Shown here piece after piece: positions 27,687 to 37,188 of a stretch of DNA of 64,000 bases. The position numbers were made by a program, and so were the translations under genes. This DNA comes from Undibacterium sp. GTDB lineage: Bacteria > Pseudomonadota > Gammaproteobacteria > Burkholderiales > Burkholderiaceae_D. The stretch is taken from the NCBI GenBank assembly GCA_030645915.1, contig JAUSNO010000030.1:124001-188000 (forward strand), read 5' to 3'. The notes under the pieces are model-generated. The model saw only the letters and a list, made by a program, of their open reading frames with translations, was not told where the DNA came from and did no database searches. Within the stretch, counting starts at the first letter, position 1; every line of letters begins with the position of its first letter.

Positions 27687-29924
27687 TCACAACTGCAACA
27701 AAGCATCAAACAATTGACTTGCTATCTGCATCAACTTACCCGCAGCCTGATATGCCTGTTGATAGCGAAGTAAATTGGCCGCCTCTTCATCCAGATTCAC
27801 ACCTGACACGGATTGCTGGGTATCCACCGCAAGCGACAACAATTTCGTCTCAGAGGCATAGGTAATTTCTAATTCATGTGCCTTGTTACCTACAAGACTA
27901 ACAAACTGGCCATAAGCGCCCTGAAAACTAGTTGAATTACCAACTAAAGAATTTTGTGTTTGCAAGCCGGACAACAGCAACGCATTCCGGTTATCCCCAC
28001 TACCGCTAGGGTTCTGACTGACATTAAACACGTCCGCATTTTTTGGTGCGCCCGAGATCACGAAACTGGTGCCTTGATAGCTGATCGTCGCACCTTCCGT
28101 ATAAGGAATCGACGAACCGGCAACATACGTTGTGGAAGTACTTCCCATTGTTACAGTGACATTGGCATTTGCGGGAAAACCGCTCAAGGTATTCGCAACA
28201 GAATTGTACGTCAGCGTCGACGGCGTGACTGGCAGCGATGCTGCCAATGTAAATGTATCCGCATTGGATGGAGGCGCCGCACCATCCTTAATTGCAAAAC
28301 TAAGTCCGCTAAAGCTAATCGTTGCTCCGCTCGTGTATGGCACAGTGGCAGGAGGCGGATAATTAGTGGTCACAACACCGACCTTAACCGAAACCGTTGC
28401 AGCGGCTGGAAAACCAGTCAGGTTACCTCCGGCAAATGTCAAAGTAACAGGAGACGTAAGGGTTGTACCGGCATACGAATCATTCGTTGTCGCAGCACCT
28501 ATGGTTGCTGTTGCAGAGGTACTTTTTGTCGCGACCAGAGAATTAACAACACCGAATGTAATTTTTCCGGTGCCGGTATTGGTACTTGGAACAGATGCTG
28601 AAACAGCTGAACCTGCAGCAAGTTTGGAGGTATCAGAAATTGCCACGCCAAACTGACTTGCGCCATTAGCTGTAGGACGGACCAAAAACTCATCGCCGTT
28701 GGCTGGTGCAGCCGCCGCAGGCGGAGGTGCCAAATTAAATGTCACACCATCTACCACCAGAGGTAAGGTTGCCGAGGTTTGACTTACGCCATCTGAAACA
28801 CGCGTAATTTTATAATTTCCACCGACAAACTGAACCCGGTAATCACTAGTTGTTAATGCACCAACATCCGATATTGACGCTGCAATATTGGAGGTCGTGG
28901 TATTGAGACTGCTAGGCAAGGAAACTGGTTTGCCAACATTAAAAAAATCGCCTCCCAATTGCCCATTAAGATCTTGCCCCAGCTTATGCTGCTCATTGAA
29001 AGTGGAAGCTAATCCAATGGCGACTCGCCCTAGCGAGTTCTGTGAAACATCTAGCGTATTTGCCCTAAAACTAAACAGTCCGCCTAACTGTCCGCCAGTA
29101 ATACTGTTTTCAGAGATTTGAATCAATGCACCGTTACTCTCGTAGGCGACTTCAATTCGTGATGGGTCAGTCAACGCGGTAGTCGCTTGCAGTTGGTAGT
29201 TGCGCTCGCCTAAAACCAGTGGCTGACCTGTACCCATGTAGACATTTAATTTGGAGCCTTGTGGTGTCACTGAAATATTGACTAGCTTACTTAATTCAGT
29301 GACAAGATGATCCCGTTGATCAAGCAAATCATTCGGCGCACCACCGACGCTTTGCGCCTTTTCAATCACGTCATTAAGCTGAGATATTTGTGACGAATAG
29401 CTATTAATAGATCCGATTGAGTCCTGAATCTGGTTATTAACACCTTCACGAAGCTGATCCAATCGACCCTGCAAACTTTGGAGACGTGACGTCAATGCGG
29501 CGCCAGAGGATAAAACCGATTGTCGAGCGGCAGCACCTGCCGTGCCGCTAGGACTGGTCGATAAATTCTGTACCGCGTTAAAAAATTCTTGTAATGCTGG
29601 CGATACGCCAGAAGTTGGGTCTGCAACTAAATTGTTGATTTGCTTAATCTGAGCAGAATAAGTTTCAGCATAATTCTTGGTCGATTGGGTGGTATTGACC
29701 TGCTGGCTAATAAATTGATCATAAACCCGCCTGATCTCTCCAACCTGGACACCTTGTCCTACATAGCTTCCACCTAAGGATTGCGGCGCATTGGCCGATT
29801 GCAGCAGCAATTGCCTGTTATAGCCTGGCGTAGTTGCGTTGGCTATATTGTGCCCGGTCGTGGCAATCCCTAGCTGCGCTGCTGCTAGTGCGCTTTGTCC
29901 AATGCCTAATATACTGGTGCCCAT
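27687..29924 (-). CDS. flgK: flagellar hook-associated protein 1
   Basis: A 745-residue FlgK (HAP1), the first junction protein on the hook. The N-terminal helix region (GIATTGHNIANATTPGYNRQ) and C-terminal NLLRYQQAYQAAGKLMQIASQLFD are conserved. It is longer than many FlgK proteins because of the outer variable domain, which between residues about 492 and 640 contains two tandem units of about 73 residues (each with GFP.....V.V..G.....Y......YT.GATIS). Exported by the flagellar type III system, with FlgN as chaperone. A sigma-28 promoter lies 56-82 bases upstream of the start. Confidence 0.93.
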   Translation of the reverse strand: MGTSILGIGQSALAAAQLGIATTGHNIANATTPGYNRQLLLQSANAPQSLGGSYVGQGVQVGEIRRVYDQFISQQVNTTQSTKNYAETYSAQIKQINNLVADPTSGVSPALQEFFNAVQNLSTSPSGTAGAAARQSVLSSGAALTSRLQSLQGRLDQLREGVNNQIQDSIGSINSYSSQISQLNDVIEKAQSVGGAPNDLLDQRDHLVTELSKLVNISVTPQGSKLNVYMGTGQPLVLGERNYQLQATTALTDPSRIEVAYESNGALIQISENSITGGQLGGLFSFRANTLDVSQNSLGRVAIGLASTFNEQHKLGQDLNGQLGGDFFNVGKPVSLPSSLNTTTSNIAASISDVGALTTSDYRVQFVGGNYKITRVSDGVSQTSATLPLVVDGVTFNLAPPPAAAAPANGDEFLVRPTANGASQFGVAISDTSKLAAGSAVSASVPSTNTGTGKITFGVVNSLVATKSTSATATIGAATTNDSYAGTTLTSPVTLTFAGGNLTGFPAAATVSVKVGVVTTNYPPPATVPYTSGATISFSGLSFAIKDGAAPPSNADTFTLAASLPVTPSTLTYNSVANTLSGFPANANVTVTMGSTSTTYVAGSSIPYTEGATISYQGTSFVISGAPKNADVFNVSQNPSGSGDNRNALLLSGLQTQNSLVGNSTSFQGAYGQFVSLVGNKAHELEITYASETKLLSLAVDTQQSVSGVNLDEEAANLLRYQQAYQAAGKLMQIASQLFDALLQL

Positions 29925-29979
29925 ATATAAACCTATTCAATCAGTTTTGGTGTAACTCTGAGATCGGTGATCTGTACTA

Positions 29980-30006
29980 TTATCGGGGGAATAGTACAAA
30001 ACTTTA
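29980..30006 (-). promoter_or_regulatory. sigma-28 (FliA) promoter for flgKL
   Basis: On the minus strand the sequence reads TAAAGTTT (30006-29999), an 11-base spacer, then CCCGATAA (29987-29980). This matches the TAAAGTTT-N11-GCCGATAA consensus at 15 of 16 positions. It is placed 56 bases before the flgK ATG, making flgKL a late flagellar operon. Confidence 0.88.
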
Positions 30007-30011
30007 ATAAG

Positions 30012-30027
30012 CGGCACTCAGGTGCCG
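30012..30027 (-). terminator. hairpin downstream of flgJ
   Basis: CGGCAC and GTGCCG form a six-base stem with a four-base loop, nine bases after the flgJ stop and directly before the flgKL sigma-28 promoter. The following sequence CTTATTAAAG is only weakly U-rich, so it may end the early flg message partially. Confidence 0.45.
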
Positions 30028-30035
30028 TCAGCCAA

Positions 30036-30929
30036 CTAGGCAGATAATGTCTGTTTGATAATTTTAGACAGCTTATTGGCATATTGAGGATCAGTCGCAT
30101 AACCTGCTTTTTGCAGTCCGTATGCAAAACTACTCGCATCTTTTGCATTGGCAATGACATCTTGGTAACGCGGATTTTTGGTCAAGAGGTTGGCATAGTC
30201 TTTAAAGGCATCGCTGTACGAGTCGTAAGCTTTGAATTTTTCTACTTTACGATAGGCAACACCATTTGAATACTCGGTCGTCACGGCATCAACAGTTCGC
30301 CCCTTCCACCCTGCGTTGGCTTTTATGCCGAATACATTATGGCTTGCTGAACCATCTGTCGCTTTGATTTCATGCTTACCCCAACCACTCTCTAGCGCAG
30401 CCTGGCCCAGCATGAATTTTGCCGGAATGCCAGTTTCCAGACTCGCCTGCGCAGCATGTGCCGACAATTTATTTTCAAACTCGCGTACGTGCGCACGTCC
30501 TGAGGTAGATGTTTTTTCTATTTTTACTGACTGTTCCATCTTCAAATTATCAAGATAGGAGTCGATTCCACGCAAACTACCCGCGTTGCTTTGCGCTGGC
30601 CCATCCGGCTGAATGATCTGATTTGCCGCACTATTCGACAATTGCCTCACGAGAGCGTCCGCCAAGCCCATTCCCCTGCTCGCCATATTCTGAGAAAACT
30701 GTTGATCCAACATTGACGTATACATACGGCTCTGCTCATTATCAAAAGGGCTGTCCTGGCTGCTAGCTTGGCGCATGGACTTGAGCATCATATTCATGAA
30801 CAAGGCTTCAAATTGTTTTGCTGCGGACTTGAGCGCATCTGGCGAATTATTTTTCGCAGACTGCTTAAGCTCATCGAGCCCCTTACTATCGAAAGCTAAT
30901 TTATCAGATAAATCTGCACGCCCTATCAT
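30036..30929 (-). CDS. flgJ: flagellar rod assembly protein / peptidoglycan hydrolase
   Basis: A 297-residue two-domain FlgJ. The N-terminal half is the rod-binding domain (AAKQFEALFMNMMLKSMRQA). The C-terminal half is a glucosaminidase-type hydrolase with LGQAALESGWGKHEIK carrying the catalytic Glu, and NVFGIKA. It caps the growing rod and opens the cell wall. It starts nine bases after the flgI stop. Confidence 0.95.
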   Translation of the reverse strand: MIGRADLSDKLAFDSKGLDELKQSAKNNSPDALKSAAKQFEALFMNMMLKSMRQASSQDSPFDNEQSRMYTSMLDQQFSQNMASRGMGLADALVRQLSNSAANQIIQPDGPAQSNAGSLRGIDSYLDNLKMEQSVKIEKTSTSGRAHVREFENKLSAHAAQASLETGIPAKFMLGQAALESGWGKHEIKATDGSASHNVFGIKANAGWKGRTVDAVTTEYSNGVAYRKVEKFKAYDSYSDAFKDYANLLTKNPRYQDVIANAKDASSFAYGLQKAGYATDPQYANKLSKIIKQTLSA

Positions 30930-30938
30930 GATCTCGCC

Positions 30939-32066
30939 TTAGATAATTTCAAGTTCGGCACGCAGCGCGCCCGATGCTTTCATTGCCTGCAAAATAGCAA
31001 GTAAATCTTGCGGCGTGGCGCCAATCGCGTTCAATGCCTTGACTACATCTGACAGCGAAGCACTAGATTTCAGCATCAATAGCTGGCCTTGATCTTTGGT
31101 AATGGTGATATTTGAATTGCTAGTGCCCGCTGTTTGGCCGCCGGATAAAGCATTTGGCTGACTAACCGCATTCTCGGTATTGACGACAACAGATAAATTT
31201 CCATGTGCTACCGCACATGTTTCTAAAGTGACGGCTTGATTCATCACGATGGATCCTGTGCGGGCATTCAAAATCACTTTAGCTGCAGTTTGCGCTGGCG
31301 TAATCTCAATGTTCTCCATCACGCCAAGAAAAACCACACGCTGATCATTGACTGTTGGCGCCTTCACCTGAATAACGCGACCGTCAACCGCCGCGGCCGT
31401 ATCGGGACCAAATCGTTTATTGATCGCTTCTACTACGCGACTTGCCGTAGAAAAATCAGCGGTATTTAACTCCAGCTGTATCGTGTTTCCTTGTCCTAAA
31501 GACGTGGCAACAGCACGTTCTACCGTTGCCCCTGACGATATCTTACCCACGCTCAAATGGTTAATTTGCGCCTTACTTCCATTTGCAGCGGCCCCTACCC
31601 CACCGACCAGGACATTTCCTTGCGCCATTGCATAAATTTGATTGTCTGCACCTTTAAGAGGCGTCATTAACAAGGTGCCGCCCCGTAGACTTTTTGCGTT
31701 ACCCATGGACGACACGGTGACGTCCAAGGTCTGGCCAGGTTGAGAAAAAGGAGGGAGCGAGGTTGTGACCATGACTGCCGCAACATTTTTCAGCTGCAGG
31801 CTAGTCCCGACAGGAATACTTACGCCCAGCTGCTGCAGCATGCTAATAATACTTTGCACGGTAAATGGTGTTTGCGTCGTTTGATCACCACTCCCATCCA
31901 AACCTACCACCAAGCCGTACCCCATCAACTGATTCTGCCGCACGCCTTGTATCCCAGCCAGATCTTTCAGTCGTTCAGCCTGGCAATAGGACGGAAATAA
32001 GGAAGCCATCATTCCGAAACAAAGAATGATGAGAATGCCGGACTTCAGATTTGCGATGGATCTCAT
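30939..32066 (-). CDS. flgI: flagellar P-ring protein
   Basis: A 375-residue FlgI with a Sec signal peptide (about 1-30, ending SYCQA) and the conserved start of the mature chain, ERLKDLAGIQGVRQNQLMGYGLVVGL. It polymerises around the rod in the peptidoglycan layer as part of the LP-ring bushing. Gene order flgH-flgI-flgJ is the usual one, with 20 bases to flgH. Confidence 0.96.
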   Translation of the reverse strand: MRSIANLKSGILIILCFGMMASLFPSYCQAERLKDLAGIQGVRQNQLMGYGLVVGLDGSGDQTTQTPFTVQSIISMLQQLGVSIPVGTSLQLKNVAAVMVTTSLPPFSQPGQTLDVTVSSMGNAKSLRGGTLLMTPLKGADNQIYAMAQGNVLVGGVGAAANGSKAQINHLSVGKISSGATVERAVATSLGQGNTIQLELNTADFSTASRVVEAINKRFGPDTAAAVDGRVIQVKAPTVNDQRVVFLGVMENIEITPAQTAAKVILNARTGSIVMNQAVTLETCAVAHGNLSVVVNTENAVSQPNALSGGQTAGTSNSNITITKDQGQLLMLKSSASLSDVVKALNAIGATPQDLLAILQAMKASGALRAELEII

Positions 32067-32086
32067 TGGATTGACCTTTGCATTTT

Positions 32087-32752
32087 CTATAAAGGAATAA
32101 AGCTCAGGAAAAATCGCGTTAACAAAGAATTGACTTCGGCTAAATCGACGTGGGATGTAGAGCGATATTCAAACCGGGCATCAGCTACCTGAGTCGAGGC
32201 AACGACATTTCCAGCTGCGACGTTACTAGGATTGACTACTCCAGAGAAGCGAACAAATTCGGCGCCTTTATCAAAGGCAATTTGTTTTTCACCGCTCACG
32301 ACGAGATTGCCATTTGGTAAAACATCAATTACCGTCACCGCGATTGTTCCGCTAAAAGTATTGCTGGCCGATGCAGCCCCTTTTTCATCAAATTTAGTTG
32401 ATGAAGTAGTAGAAATTCCGGCCTTGGCGAGGGTCGCCGAAGGCAGGCCCAGAACAAGCGGAGCAGCAAATGATGCGCCGCCGGATTTACTTCCAGAACT
32501 CGCGGCAGCTTTGCCTGCAGAAGTGTTTTCGCTGATGGAAATGGTCAAAATATCGCCGACCAAACGGGCTTTTACGTCTTCAAAAAGTGGCCGATACGAA
32601 GCAGATTGAAATATTGCGCCGTTCATTTCGCGCTGAGGTTTCGCTGATTGGGGCTGCACGGCCATAGGCTGATGCACAATCGGCGACGGTGTAAAGGCAC
32701 ACCCTACTAAAGTAAGCAGCCCACAAAAAATGATTGGCGACGTTGATTTCAT
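32087..32752 (-). CDS. flgH: flagellar L-ring lipoprotein
   Basis: A 221-residue FlgH. The lipobox LTLVGC places the lipidated Cys at residue 18. The body contains the family blocks LVGDILTISISENTSA and VVSGEKQIA. It forms the L ring in the outer membrane. The ATG at 32752 starts the signal peptide; a longer frame to 32842 would overlap flgG. It follows flgG by 25 bases. Confidence 0.95.
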   Translation of the reverse strand: MKSTSPIIFCGLLTLVGCAFTPSPIVHQPMAVQPQSAKPQREMNGAIFQSASYRPLFEDVKARLVGDILTISISENTSAGKAAASSGSKSGGASFAAPLVLGLPSATLAKAGISTTSSTKFDEKGAASASNTFSGTIAVTVIDVLPNGNLVVSGEKQIAFDKGAEFVRFSGVVNPSNVAAGNVVASTQVADARFEYRSTSHVDLAEVNSLLTRFFLSFIPL

Positions 32753-32777
32753 GATGATTTTACCGCCCCTAATTTGG

Positions 32778-33560
32778 CTATAACTGCGACAAACGTTGCA
32801 GCATCTGGTCAGATGTCGTAATAGCTTTACTATTGATTTCATACGCGCGCTGAGTTTGTATCATGTTGACCAATTCTTCAGCAACATTCACGTTCGAGGT
32901 TTCAACAAAGGCTTGCGTTAACAAACCGGCACCATTAGTACCCGGCGTGTTGGTGCCAGGGTTGCCGGACGCTGCAGTCTCCACATACAGGTTCTCTCCC
33001 AAGGACATCAGACCGGCCGGATTAATAAACGTAGCCAACTGAATGGAACCAACTTGCACTGGCGAACTAGAGCCCGCTTGAGTGACCGATACCGTGCCAT
33101 CACGCCCCACAGTGATCGATTGTGCATTAGCGGGAATAGTAATCGCCGGCTGAATCACAAAACCGCTCGAAGTCACCATTTGCCCCTGACTGTCGACCTG
33201 AAAGGAACCGTCTCGGGTATAGCCTGTTGCACCATCGGGCATCAACACCTGAAAAAAACCCTGACCATTGATAGCCAGATCTTTGCTGTTACCCGTTTGC
33301 TGTAAATTTCCTTGGGTAAAAATACGCTCTGTAGCGACAGGACGAACGCCGGTGCCAAGCTGCAAACCTGAAGGCAATTGAGTTTGCTGTGAGCTCTGCG
33401 CTCCAGGCTGACGAATATTTTGATACAACAAGTCCTCAAAGACCGCACGAGAACGTTTAAATCCGGTGGTGCTGACGTTCGCCAAGTTATTGGTGATGAC
33501 GTCCATCTGCGTCTGCTGCGCATCAAGTCCGGTCTTGGCTATCCATAATGAACGTATCAT
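32778..33560 (-). CDS. flgG: flagellar distal rod protein
   Basis: A 260-residue FlgG with the conserved start [20 protein letters not shown], the [10 protein letters not shown] rod motif and the C-terminal [20 protein letters not shown] helix. It forms the distal rod after FlgF. The length equals the E. coli protein. Exported by the type III apparatus without a cleaved signal. Confidence 0.97.
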   Translation of the reverse strand: MIRSLWIAKTGLDAQQTQMDVITNNLANVSTTGFKRSRAVFEDLLYQNIRQPGAQSSQQTQLPSGLQLGTGVRPVATERIFTQGNLQQTGNSKDLAINGQGFFQVLMPDGATGYTRDGSFQVDSQGQMVTSSGFVIQPAITIPANAQSITVGRDGTVSVTQAGSSSPVQVGSIQLATFINPAGLMSLGENLYVETAASGNPGTNTPGTNGAGLLTQAFVETSNVNVAEELVNMIQTQRAYEINSKAITTSDQMLQRLSQL

Positions 33561-33622
33561 TTTTTGCTCCTATTTGCGTTTTAATGCAAATGTTAATTGA
33601 CTCTATTTTGCTACGACCTGCA

Positions 33623-34363
33623 TTAACTCAAAGCCAGAATCTGACTAGCTTTATTCGCATTGCTCTCTGCATTGGTTAATAATTTCATTTGCATTTCGAA
33701 CTGGCGCGCCAAATTGATCATGCTGACCATCGATTCGACCACGTTGACGTTACTTCCTTCCAGCATGCCTCCAGCCACACTCACTGCTGCATCAGCATCT
33801 GCTGGCGTACCGTCCTTGGTTTTAAATAAACCGTCATCGCCACGGACCAAATTGTCTTCCGGAGGATTCACCATTTTTAAGCGGCCGATGACCTGAACGG
33901 CATTTGGCTTTGTCCCGCTAGGAATCGTCGATACCGTACCGTCTTTGGCAATGGCAATCGACACATCGGGCGGAATAGTGATTGGGCCACCGTCACCGAC
34001 GAGATTCAATCCACTTTGGGTTTGTAACACACCATTTTCGCTCACTTTCAAACTGCCATGGCGCGTATAGGCTTCTGTCCCATCATCTTTTTGCACGACC
34101 AACCAGCCTTTTCCCTGGATCGCCACATCCAGTTCACGGCCGGTATTTTGCAGGCTTCCAGCAGAAAAATCCGTTCCGACTGTCGCGTCCACAACAAAAG
34201 CGCGCGTGGGCATGCCCTCGCCTAAAATCGGAACGGCACGAAAAGAATCAAGCTGCGCACGAAACCCGGTCGTCGTAGCATTGGCGAGGTTATGAGAAGT
34301 CGTTGCCTGCTGCTCCAGAATATGCTTTGCCCCAGTCATTGCCGTATAGATTAGGCGATCCAT
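33623..34363 (-). CDS. flgF: flagellar proximal rod protein
   Basis: A 246-residue FlgF: start MDRLIYTAMTGAKHILEQQATTSHN, the NLANATTTGFRAQLDSFRAVP block and a C-terminal helix ending NANKASQILALS. One of the rod proteins between FlgC and FlgG. Spacing of 62 bases to flgG and 94 to flgE is somewhat loose but no terminator was seen. Confidence 0.95.
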   Translation of the reverse strand: MDRLIYTAMTGAKHILEQQATTSHNLANATTTGFRAQLDSFRAVPILGEGMPTRAFVVDATVGTDFSAGSLQNTGRELDVAIQGKGWLVVQKDDGTEAYTRHGSLKVSENGVLQTQSGLNLVGDGGPITIPPDVSIAIAKDGTVSTIPSGTKPNAVQVIGRLKMVNPPEDNLVRGDDGLFKTKDGTPADADAAVSVAGGMLEGSNVNVVESMVSMINLARQFEMQMKLLTNAESNANKASQILALS

Positions 34364-34457
34364 TGCAAGCTCCTTACTGCCAATTTCGTTTGAATGAAAA
34401 GTGCGTTCATGGTTCAGCGATTAAATGGTGTGATTAATGAGATGATTGATGAGGTGA

Positions 34458-35798
34458 TTAACGTAGATTCACCAAGGTCTGCAACACTTGATCCTGTGTC
34501 TTGATCGTCTGCGCATTTGCCTGATAAATGCGCTGGGCGGTAATCAAATTCACCAGGTCACCGGTAAGGTCGGTATTCGAATCTTCTGTCGCACTTGAAG
34601 TCAAGGCGCCCAGACTTCCTGAAGTGGGGCCGCCGACCAGAGAGGGTCCAGAGGTAGATGTTTCTGTCCACTGATTGTCGCCTAATGATTGCAAACCATT
34701 CGGATTAGTAAAATTAGCCAGCGCAACTTGTCCCAAGACTGATGTCTTGCCGTTGGTGTAGCTACCTACGATCGTTCCATCTTTGCCAGTATTGAATTTG
34801 GATAATTTTCCTGAAGTGTAACCATCCTGCTTGAGTGAATTAACACTAAAGGTAGATCCGAATTGGGTAGTGCCGGTTAAATCAAATTTTATCGTCGGCG
34901 TAGAAATCGGCGTTACGGCACCAGACGTAACCGGGATGGCAATGGCTAATGCATTGGGGTCGGTCGCAGCGAATGGTGGTGTCGCTCCAGTCAATTTACC
35001 TAAAGCATTAAAACTAAGCGTGCCCATGACATCGGCTGGTGCTGGCGCAGTGGCTGGTTTAGTAATTAATACGCCGTCAACCGACGCGAACACGTCCCAT
35101 TGCGCAGTTGCAGGGGCAACGGGAACGCGCGTCGCTGGATCAACCCGCACATAAAAGGTCTGCAATACATGCGAATTGCCCAAGCTATCAAATACCGCAA
35201 CCGAGGTAGCATTGTTATAGGTCAATGGATCAGAAATCGAGAATGCGATGGGAACAATCACGGGCGGGGCAGCGACTGGAAGCTGAGTCCCAGGAACTAA
35301 AGCTCGCGAGTCAAGATTGAGAAGCGCCGTAGCGATATCTGTTTCTTTTGGTGGAATATCAGAGGTGTTGATAATAAGTGGTGCGGCAGCTCCGGTGGAT
35401 AGCACGCCATTTGCATCTGCAACGTAACCTGTCAGCTGCAAGCCCGCAGCATTCACGATTCCGCCGTTTTTATCCAATTGGAACTGGCCATTACGCGAGT
35501 AGGTGATAGCGCCGTTATTCGACATTCTAAAAAAACCTGAGCCATTGATGGCAATATCCAAGGGATTATTCGTTGAGCTGATGTTCCCCTGGGTGAATTG
35601 CTGAACGATTCCCGCAATCTTCACACCAATCCCCACACTACTTCCGCCGGCACCACTCAGTGAGTTAGCAAAAACGTCAGAAAACTGTGCTTGCGCCGCT
35701 TTAAAACCAACGGTATTGGCGTTGGCGATATTGTTCCCTATCACATCCAACGATTTGGACGCCGCATTCAATCCACTTAAGCCTTGTTGAAAACCCAT
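34458..35798 (-). CDS. flgE: flagellar hook protein
   Basis: A 446-residue hook protein. The start MGFQQGLSGLNAASKSLDVIG and the IANANTVGFK motif are conserved, as is the C-terminal TDLTGDLVNLITAQRIYQANAQT. The central domain (about 140-340) is rich in Ala, Pro and Thr, as usual for surface-exposed hook domains. It builds the universal joint, with FlgD as cap. A dispersed inverted repeat sits in the gap between flgD and flgE. Confidence 0.96.
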   Translation of the reverse strand: MGFQQGLSGLNAASKSLDVIGNNIANANTVGFKAAQAQFSDVFANSLSGAGGSSVGIGVKIAGIVQQFTQGNISSTNNPLDIAINGSGFFRMSNNGAITYSRNGQFQLDKNGGIVNAAGLQLTGYVADANGVLSTGAAAPLIINTSDIPPKETDIATALLNLDSRALVPGTQLPVAAPPVIVPIAFSISDPLTYNNATSVAVFDSLGNSHVLQTFYVRVDPATRVPVAPATAQWDVFASVDGVLITKPATAPAPADVMGTLSFNALGKLTGATPPFAATDPNALAIAIPVTSGAVTPISTPTIKFDLTGTTQFGSTFSVNSLKQDGYTSGKLSKFNTGKDGTIVGSYTNGKTSVLGQVALANFTNPNGLQSLGDNQWTETSTSGPSLVGGPTSGSLGALTSSATEDSNTDLTGDLVNLITAQRIYQANAQTIKTQDQVLQTLVNLR

Positions 35799-35934
35799 GA
35801 TTTTTTCTCCTAAATATTAAAACTGAAGCAGCGCAAAAATTCGAGGCTGCAAAAATAAAACGGCATGACGGCAACGACGTTCTGACAAAAGTAAAGAAAA
35901 CCAGATCAAAATAAAAAATCAAAATAGAGCAAGC

Positions 35935-36003
35935 CCAACACGCACTGTTCATGCGCCTCTCCAGCCTATCTAGGCTGTAACCCGCATGAACAGTGCGTGT
36001 TGG
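35935..36003. repeat. dispersed inverted repeat, copy 3
   Basis: Outer arms 35935-35955 and 35983-36003 are exact 21-base reverse complements, and an inner CAGCCTA/TAGGCTG pair lies at the centre. The arm CGCACTGTTCATGCG is close to copies 1 and 2. It lies 87 bases after the flgD stop, inside the flg operon, so it would have to be read through or would lower flgE and later gene expression unless flgE has its own promoter. Confidence 0.85.
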
Positions 36004-36089
36004 CGTTGACAGTATTGAGATTTACAAACAAGTTTCTTATTGAACGTATCTCTAAAATAGAGATATCTTTTTTAAGGACAATTCAAGCT

Positions 36090-36758
36090 CTAATAAATTT
36101 GCCTGACATCGGCCATACTGATGTCTCCAATGTTAGCGACGCTTAATTTTGCTCCTTGCGTACTTGACGTGATGCTCGATACCATGCCAAAACTGAGCGA
36201 CGTTGCATCAAGCTTATTTTCTCCCGAGCTTGCGCTTACTTCAAATTTGTACACGCCGTTTGCCGCAGTAGCGCCGCTATCAGTTAGCCCGTCCCAGGTC
36301 ATCGTATTCACACCGACAGGCACAACACCCATATTTAATTTTCTAACCGTATTTCCCGATGCATCTTTAATAGAAATTTCAACTTTATCAGCGGCCTGCG
36401 GCAATTCCACGCCAAAGATCGCTTTGCCATCCGTCAAGCCGATCGCGCTACCAGGCGCGATCACGCCATGACCTATCATGTTTGCCGCCTGCAAATTTTG
36501 CGAAGCCTGAAAATTGGCGCTCATTGCCGTTACCGACGCGTTTAACTTATCGATACCAGATACTGTCGACAATTGGGCCAGTTGACTGGTCACCTGTGCG
36601 TTATCCATAGGATTGAGCGGATCCTGATTTTTCATTTGCGTCACTAATAAGGTCAGAAACCGATCTTGCGCTTCTTCCGTTGTCGTTTTCGATGCCTTGC
36701 TTCCATTGACAGTCGCAAGCAAGGTCGGATCAACTGTATTGGTTTGTATGGTCGTCAT
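36090..36758 (-). CDS. flgD: flagellar hook-capping protein
   Basis: A 222-residue FlgD. The N-terminal block QDRFLTLLVTQMKNQDPLNPMDNAQVTSQLAQ is shortened here to its key part, DRFLTLLVTQMKNQDP; the C-terminal half has the FlgD Ig/tudor-like domains with a TWDGLTDSGATAANGVY loop. It caps the growing hook and is then released. It follows flgC by 23 bases. Confidence 0.95.
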   Translation of the reverse strand: MTTIQTNTVDPTLLATVNGSKASKTTTEEAQDRFLTLLVTQMKNQDPLNPMDNAQVTSQLAQLSTVSGIDKLNASVTAMSANFQASQNLQAANMIGHGVIAPGSAIGLTDGKAIFGVELPQAADKVEISIKDASGNTVRKLNMGVVPVGVNTMTWDGLTDSGATAANGVYKFEVSASSGENKLDATSLSFGMVSSITSSTQGAKLSVANIGDISMADVRQIY

Positions 36759-36781
36759 ATTAATTCCTCTTTATTTATCGC

Positions 36782-37186
36782 CTACTGGCCAAGAGTCAAT
36801 GTCTTCATCAACATCGTCTTCGCTGCATTCATTGTCTCTACGTTAGTCTGATATGAGCGTGAAGCAGAAATCATATTGACCATCTCTTCAACCACATTCA
36901 CATTCGGCATTGCCACATAGCCTTTTTCATCCGCCAGCGGATGCTTGGGGTCGTACATCATTTTCGCTGGACTGACATCCTCAACGACCTCGTTCACCTT
37001 GACACCGGTTGATGCCGTGCCGGCAACTGGCACCGCACTAAACACGACTTGTTTCGCCTTGTAAGGCTGCCCGTTGGAGCTGGTGACACTGTCGGCATTG
37101 GCCAAATTGCTAGACACCACGTTCAGACGCTGCGACTGGGCACTCATTGCCGAACCTGCGACATTAAATATATTAAATAAGGACAT
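36782..37186 (-). CDS. flgC: flagellar proximal rod protein
   Basis: A 134-residue FlgC with start [30 protein letters not shown], and the C-terminal [20 protein letters not shown]. Normal length. Its ATG is two bases after the flgB stop, so the pair is translated together. It forms part of the proximal rod. Confidence 0.96.
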   Translation of the reverse strand: MSLFNIFNVAGSAMSAQSQRLNVVSSNLANADSVTSSNGQPYKAKQVVFSAVPVAGTASTGVKVNEVVEDVSPAKMMYDPKHPLADEKGYVAMPNVNVVEEMVNMISASRSYQTNVETMNAAKTMLMKTLTLGQ

Positions 37187-37188
37187 GA

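Noticed and set aside
27954-28601. Plus-strand frame of 215 codons opposite flgK
   Set aside because: Arg- and Cys-rich composition is what the antisense of Ala/Thr-rich flgK codons gives; no domain seen.
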